Below, piece by piece: positions 1-6,389 of a stretch of 6,389 nt of DNA. The translations under genes were made by a program, and so were the position numbers. Source of the stretch: Bordetella parapertussis (GTDB lineage Bacteria > Pseudomonadota > Gammaproteobacteria > Burkholderiales > Burkholderiaceae_C); contig CAMDSU010000103.1 of assembly GCA_945907335.1 (NCBI GenBank), forward strand, positions 1-6,389, read 5' to 3'. Under the pieces are notes generated by a model, which did not search any database, was not told the DNA's origin, and was given only the letters and a program-made list of their open reading frames with translations. The stretch's first letter is position 1, and each line of letters begins with the position of its first letter.

Positions 1-3287
<3,287 letters not shown>

Positions 3288-3297
3288 CGCCAGACTT

Positions 3298-6200
3298 TCA
3301 TTCGCTTTCAGCCATGCTCACGGCAGCTTCCATGTCCACCGCCACAATGCGCGAGACACCTTGCTCTTGCATGGTCACCCCAATAAGTTGTTCTGCCATT
3401 TCCATGGCAATCTTATTGTGGGAGATAAATAAGAACTGTGTCTCCTTGGACATGCTCGAAACAAGTTTGCTGTAACGCTCTGTATTGGCGTCATCCAAAG
3501 GCGCATCCACTTCATCCAACAAGCAAAACGGTGCCGGATTGAGTTGAAAAATAGCGAACACCAGCGCAATGGCTGTGAGGGCTTTTTCACCACCAGAGAG
3601 CAAATAAATGGTTTGGTTCTTTTTGCCGGGGGGTTGCGCCATGACCTGAACGCCAGAGTCCAGAATTTCATCGCCAGTCATGACCAGTTTGGCCGTGCCA
3701 CCACCGAACAACTCGGGAAACATAATGCCGAAATGGTGATTCACCGTAGCAAACGTTTCGGAGAGTAATTCACGGGTTTCGCCATCAATTTTTCGGATCG
3801 CATCTTCCAAGGTGCTGATGGCTTCGTTCAAGTCAGCCGATTGGGCATCCAGAAATTGCTTGCGTTCGCTGGCAGTTCCCAGCTCTTCCAAAGCTGCCAA
3901 ATTGACCGCACCCAAGGACTGAATTTCTTTTTGTATTTTGTCAATTTCAGTTTGCAAACCATGAAGCTTGACAGATTCCGCAACGATGGACGCCTCGATG
4001 GCCGTGGTGTCTGCTTCGGCCTCTTGTAAAAAACGGTCATATTGTTCGAAACCAATACGTGCCGCTTGTTCTTTGAGTTGTGCATCCACAATGCGTTGGC
4101 GCAATGGTTCAAGTTCGCGTTCGATACGAAGCCTGTCCTCATTGCTGGTGCGCAAGCGCGCCGTTAAATCATCGTACGACGAACGTTTGGCGGCCAGTAG
4201 ATTTTCGCGCTCCAATTTGAGAGACAAGGCGTCTTGCAACCCAGCTTGGGCGGCAGTGTCTGACAGCGTGGCCAGTTCAGCCTGTTGTTTTTGCAGTTCA
4301 GTGGCAAGTTGCTCAAGTTGTTGGGCGGCGGTATTGCGGGTCCGTTGCAGCTCCTCCAGTTTGGCGTTGATGGTGCGCATCCCGAATTGGGCTTCCTGCA
4401 ATTGACGTTCTGTCTCACGCAGCTGTTCTCGCGCCTGTTGCAACACTTGATCGCTTGCTTGGGCCGTGTCGTTCAAACCTTCGTAACGCTCTTGGGTCTG
4501 GGCCAGTTGCATGTCCAAGCTTTCAAACTGCGTTTCTTGCGTCTGAGCACGTTCGTGCAAGGTAAGCAGTTGGGCTTGTAACTCAATGGATTCATCGGCC
4601 AATTGGCCTTGGCGTGATTTGATTTGCTCAGCTAATTGTTGGGCCTGCAGAAAATCAACATTCAATGCATGTGCGCGGGATTGGTTTTGGGTGGCATCTT
4701 GCCGTATTTGCGTGCGCTGTTGTGAAGCCTGTGTGGCTGCGGTTTCAGAACGCACAAGCTGTGATCTTGCTTCCTCTGCCATCAACGATTGCGCACGAAT
4801 TTGCTTGTCTAAATTTTCAATCTCTTGAGCTCGGGCGAGCAAACCTGCCTGCTCTGTGTCTTGCGCATAAAAGCTGACACTGTGTGAACCCACGGCATGA
4901 CCCTCGGGCGTGAAAATTTGCTGACCTGGTTGCAGCTTGCCCCGAGATGACAGCGCTTCATCCAAACTATCTGCGGTAAAGCAACCGGTCAGCCAGTCGC
5001 CAAACAGTGCTTGCAGGCTGGCGTCATTGAGTTTGAGTTGGTCAAACAATTTCGGCAGTGGCGTGGAGGCAGTGGCAGCCGATGAAACAGCGGGCGAGTA
5101 GAAGCTCAGCTTGGCCGACGGCGCATCTTTGGCAAACGCTTTGACGGTATCCATTTTGGAAACTTCAAGTGCAGCCAGACGCTCGCGCAATGCTGATTCA
5201 AGTGCTTGCTCCCAGCCCGGAGTGACATGCATACGGCTCCACAGTGGTTGCAAACTTTGTAGCCCGTGTTTGTTGAGCCAGGGGCTGAGTCTTTCATCGC
5301 TGCGCAATTTTTCTTGCAATGCTTTTAAGGCTTGCTGACGCGCTTGCAATTCGACCAACTTGGCTGCTTCGTCATTGCTGTTTTGTTGCGCTGTTTTACG
5401 GGAGGATTCAATGTCTTCGAGGGACGCCTCTAGGCTATCGAGTTGCGCCTGAGTCTGCGCAGACAGTTGCTCGGCCTGTGCGAGCTGTTGCTGCAGTTGC
5501 GCCAGATGTTGTTCGTCTGGCGCATTCAAAGAACGGTGATCGGCCTGCAGTCGGTCTAAGCGCAATTGCAATTGACGGGTTTGCTCTTGCAAGCCAGATT
5601 GTTCAGCCGCCAACACTTTCATGTGTTGCTGTACTTGGTTAACTTGTTGCGATTGGTTTTGCAAGGATTGACGTGCGGTACTTGACTGGGCTTCTAATTC
5701 AGGAAGCTGTTTTTGCTGCGAGTCTTGAACACCTTGTAAATGGTTGATTTGCAGCTCAATGGCTGCCTTATCTGTATGGAGTTTTTCTGTATTGGCCAGA
5801 GACTGGGCGGCTTGGTCAGTCCATTGTTGGGTTTGTGTTTGGATCTGTACCAAGCGGGCTTGCGCCCGATCACGGCCTTCCACCACAAAACGGATTTCAG
5901 CTTCTAAGCGGCCTACTTCGGCACTGGCTTGGTACAACTGACCTTGGGCTTGGTTGACTTGTTCGCCGGCTTCGTAATGCGCTTGGCGAATCGTTTCTAC
6001 GCTGGACTCAACTTGTCGCAATTCGGCGGTTTTGGCTTCCAAGGAATTGGTAGCTTGTTCTGCTTGCTGATGCAAATGGCTTTGCTCGCCCTGTGCTTCG
6101 GCACGCTTTAAAAACCATTGTTGGTGCTGGCGCAGAGTGACGAGCTTTTGTAGGCCATTGAATTTCTGCGCAACTTCAGCTTGTCGTTCGAGCTTTTCCA

Positions 6201-6389
6201 AATTGGCATTAAGTTCGCGCAATATGTCTTCAACGCGGGTCAGGTTTTCGCGCGTGTCGCTCAGTCGGTTTTCAGTTTCACGACGGCGTTCTTTGTATTT
6301 GGAAACGCCAGCGGCTTCTTCTAGAAACAGCCGCAGCTCTTCGGGTTTGGATTCAATGATGCGGCTGATGGTTCCTTGCCCAATGATGG
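3298..6389 (-). CDS. smc: Chromosome segregation protein SMC, 5' end outside window
   Basis: SMC dimers, with ScpA and ScpB, form the condensin that compacts and separates newly replicated chromosomes. The reading frame is open to the right edge; 1029 residues are visible, and about 140 N-terminal residues, including Walker A, are missing, so the full protein should be near 1170, normal for the family. It is not truncated by mutation: the visible part begins IIGQGTISRIIESKPEELR and continues through EEAAGVSKYKERR, the conserved end of the N-terminal head. Then come a Gln/Glu/Ala-rich coiled coil (about 65-360), the hinge (about 365-520, with FTPEGHAVGSHSVSFY), a return coiled coil (about 520-825), the LGAVNLAALEEL segment (825 on) and the C-terminal head: signature LSGGEK (930-935), Walker B FCLLDEVDAPLDD (Asp958, Glu959) and the switch His990 in FISHNK. 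The codon at 6220-6222 is TTG, an internal Leu rather than a start. It is the first gene visible of the operon, followed by zipA after 10 bases. Confidence 0.97.
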   Translation of the reverse strand, partial: IIGQGTISRIIESKPEELRLFLEEAAGVSKYKERRRETENRLSDTRENLTRVEDILRELNANLEKLERQAEVAQKFNGLQKLVTLRQHQQWFLKRAEAQGEQSHLHQQAEQATNSLEAKTAELRQVESSVETIRQAHYEAGEQVNQAQGQLYQASAEVGRLEAEIRFVVEGRDRAQARLVQIQTQTQQWTDQAAQSLANTEKLHTDKAAIELQINHLQGVQDSQQKQLPELEAQSSTARQSLQNQSQQVNQVQQHMKVLAAEQSGLQEQTRQLQLRLDRLQADHRSLNAPDEQHLAQLQQQLAQAEQLSAQTQAQLDSLEASLEDIESSRKTAQQNSNDEAAKLVELQARQQALKALQEKLRSDERLSPWLNKHGLQSLQPLWSRMHVTPGWEQALESALRERLAALEVSKMDTVKAFAKDAPSAKLSFYSPAVSSAATASTPLPKLFDQLKLNDASLQALFGDWLTGCFTADSLDEALSSRGKLQPGQQIFTPEGHAVGSHSVSFYAQDTEQAGLLARAQEIENLDKQIRAQSLMAEEARSQLVRSETAATQASQQRTQIRQDATQNQSRAHALNVDFLQAQQLAEQIKSRQGQLADESIELQAQLLTLHERAQTQETQFESLDMQLAQTQERYEGLNDTAQASDQVLQQAREQLRETERQLQEAQFGMRTINAKLEELQRTRNTAAQQLEQLATELQKQQAELATLSDTAAQAGLQDALSLKLERENLLAAKRSSYDDLTARLRTSNEDRLRIERELEPLRQRIVDAQLKEQAARIGFEQYDRFLQEAEADTTAIEASIVAESVKLHGLQTEIDKIQKEIQSLGAVNLAALEELGTASERKQFLDAQSADLNEAISTLEDAIRKIDGETRELLSETFATVNHHFGIMFPELFGGGTAKLVMTGDEILDSGVQVMAQPPGKKNQTIYLLSGGEKALTAIALVFAIFQLNPAPFCLLDEVDAPLDDANTERYSKLVSSMSKETQFLFISHNKIAMEMAEQLIGVTMQEQGVSRIVAVDMEAAVSMAESE
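3583..3600 (-). other. SMC ABC signature motif (LSGGEK)
   Basis: This segment encodes the ABC-ATPase signature motif of the SMC C-terminal head, which contacts the ATP bound to the partner head when the two heads engage. Walker B and the D-loop lie about 75 bases downstream in the reading direction, at roughly 3490-3530, and the switch histidine near 3420. Confidence 0.95.
4830..5295 (-). other. SMC hinge (dimerisation) domain
   Basis: Approximate limits. The coiled-coil pattern of the arms is interrupted here by a globular stretch, starting near SPWLNKHGLQSL and ending near QEIENL. It includes the strand-and-glycine pattern FTPEGHAVGSHSVSFY that I associate with proteobacterial SMC hinges. 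Two SMC monomers dimerise through this domain. Boundaries were set by eye from loss of heptad character. Confidence 0.75.

Noticed and set aside
4597..4608. Perfect 12-base palindrome GGCCAATTGGCC
   Set aside because: It lies in the smc coiled-coil coding region, has no second copy that I noticed and no promoter context. A single short palindrome there is most likely chance.
3298..6222. Smc beginning at 6222 as a short protein without the N-terminal head
   Set aside because: The codon there is TTG inside a frame that stays open to the right edge and encodes conserved SMC head sequence upstream, so the truncation comes from the window edge.

Overview
The window is a piece of bacterial chromosome that is almost entirely coding, with every recognisable gene on the minus strand. 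Read in the direction of transcription (right to left), the order is smc (5' end outside the window), zipA, ligA, and then the first 44 codons of a ROK-family sugar kinase that runs off the left edge. The gene order, the type of ZipA, and the sequence style of Smc and LigA suggest a betaproteobacterium of the order Burkholderiales, probably near Comamonadaceae. G+C looks moderate, about 50-55% from two lines counted by hand, which is low for that family. I cannot name a genus.

Layout: Smc occupies 3298 to the right edge. It has most of the protein, including the hinge and the C-terminal half of the ATPase head, but the Walker A segment lies outside. After 10 bases comes zipA (2238-3287), a short membrane-anchored FtsZ-binding protein. 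LigA (130-2229) follows after 8 bases, or overlaps the zipA stop if a TTG start is used. The kinase start overlaps the ligA stop (ATGA) or sits 2 bases after it. There is no intergenic space long enough for a terminator or a conventional promoter, so the four genes look like one co-transcribed unit.

Three of the genes serve the chromosome cycle. Smc organises and segregates the nucleoid, ZipA tethers FtsZ to the membrane at the division site, and LigA seals nicks in replication and repair. The sugar kinase is metabolically unrelated and appears only to share the transcript.

I found no evidence of a new defence, mobile or regulatory system. There is no CRISPR array, tRNA, rRNA, insertion sequence or attachment site that I can support. 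The points worth a second look are a perfect hexanucleotide microsatellite coding for an Ala-Asp run in a surface-loop region of LigA, and an extra module in ZipA that resembles a degenerate copy of part of its FtsZ-binding domain.
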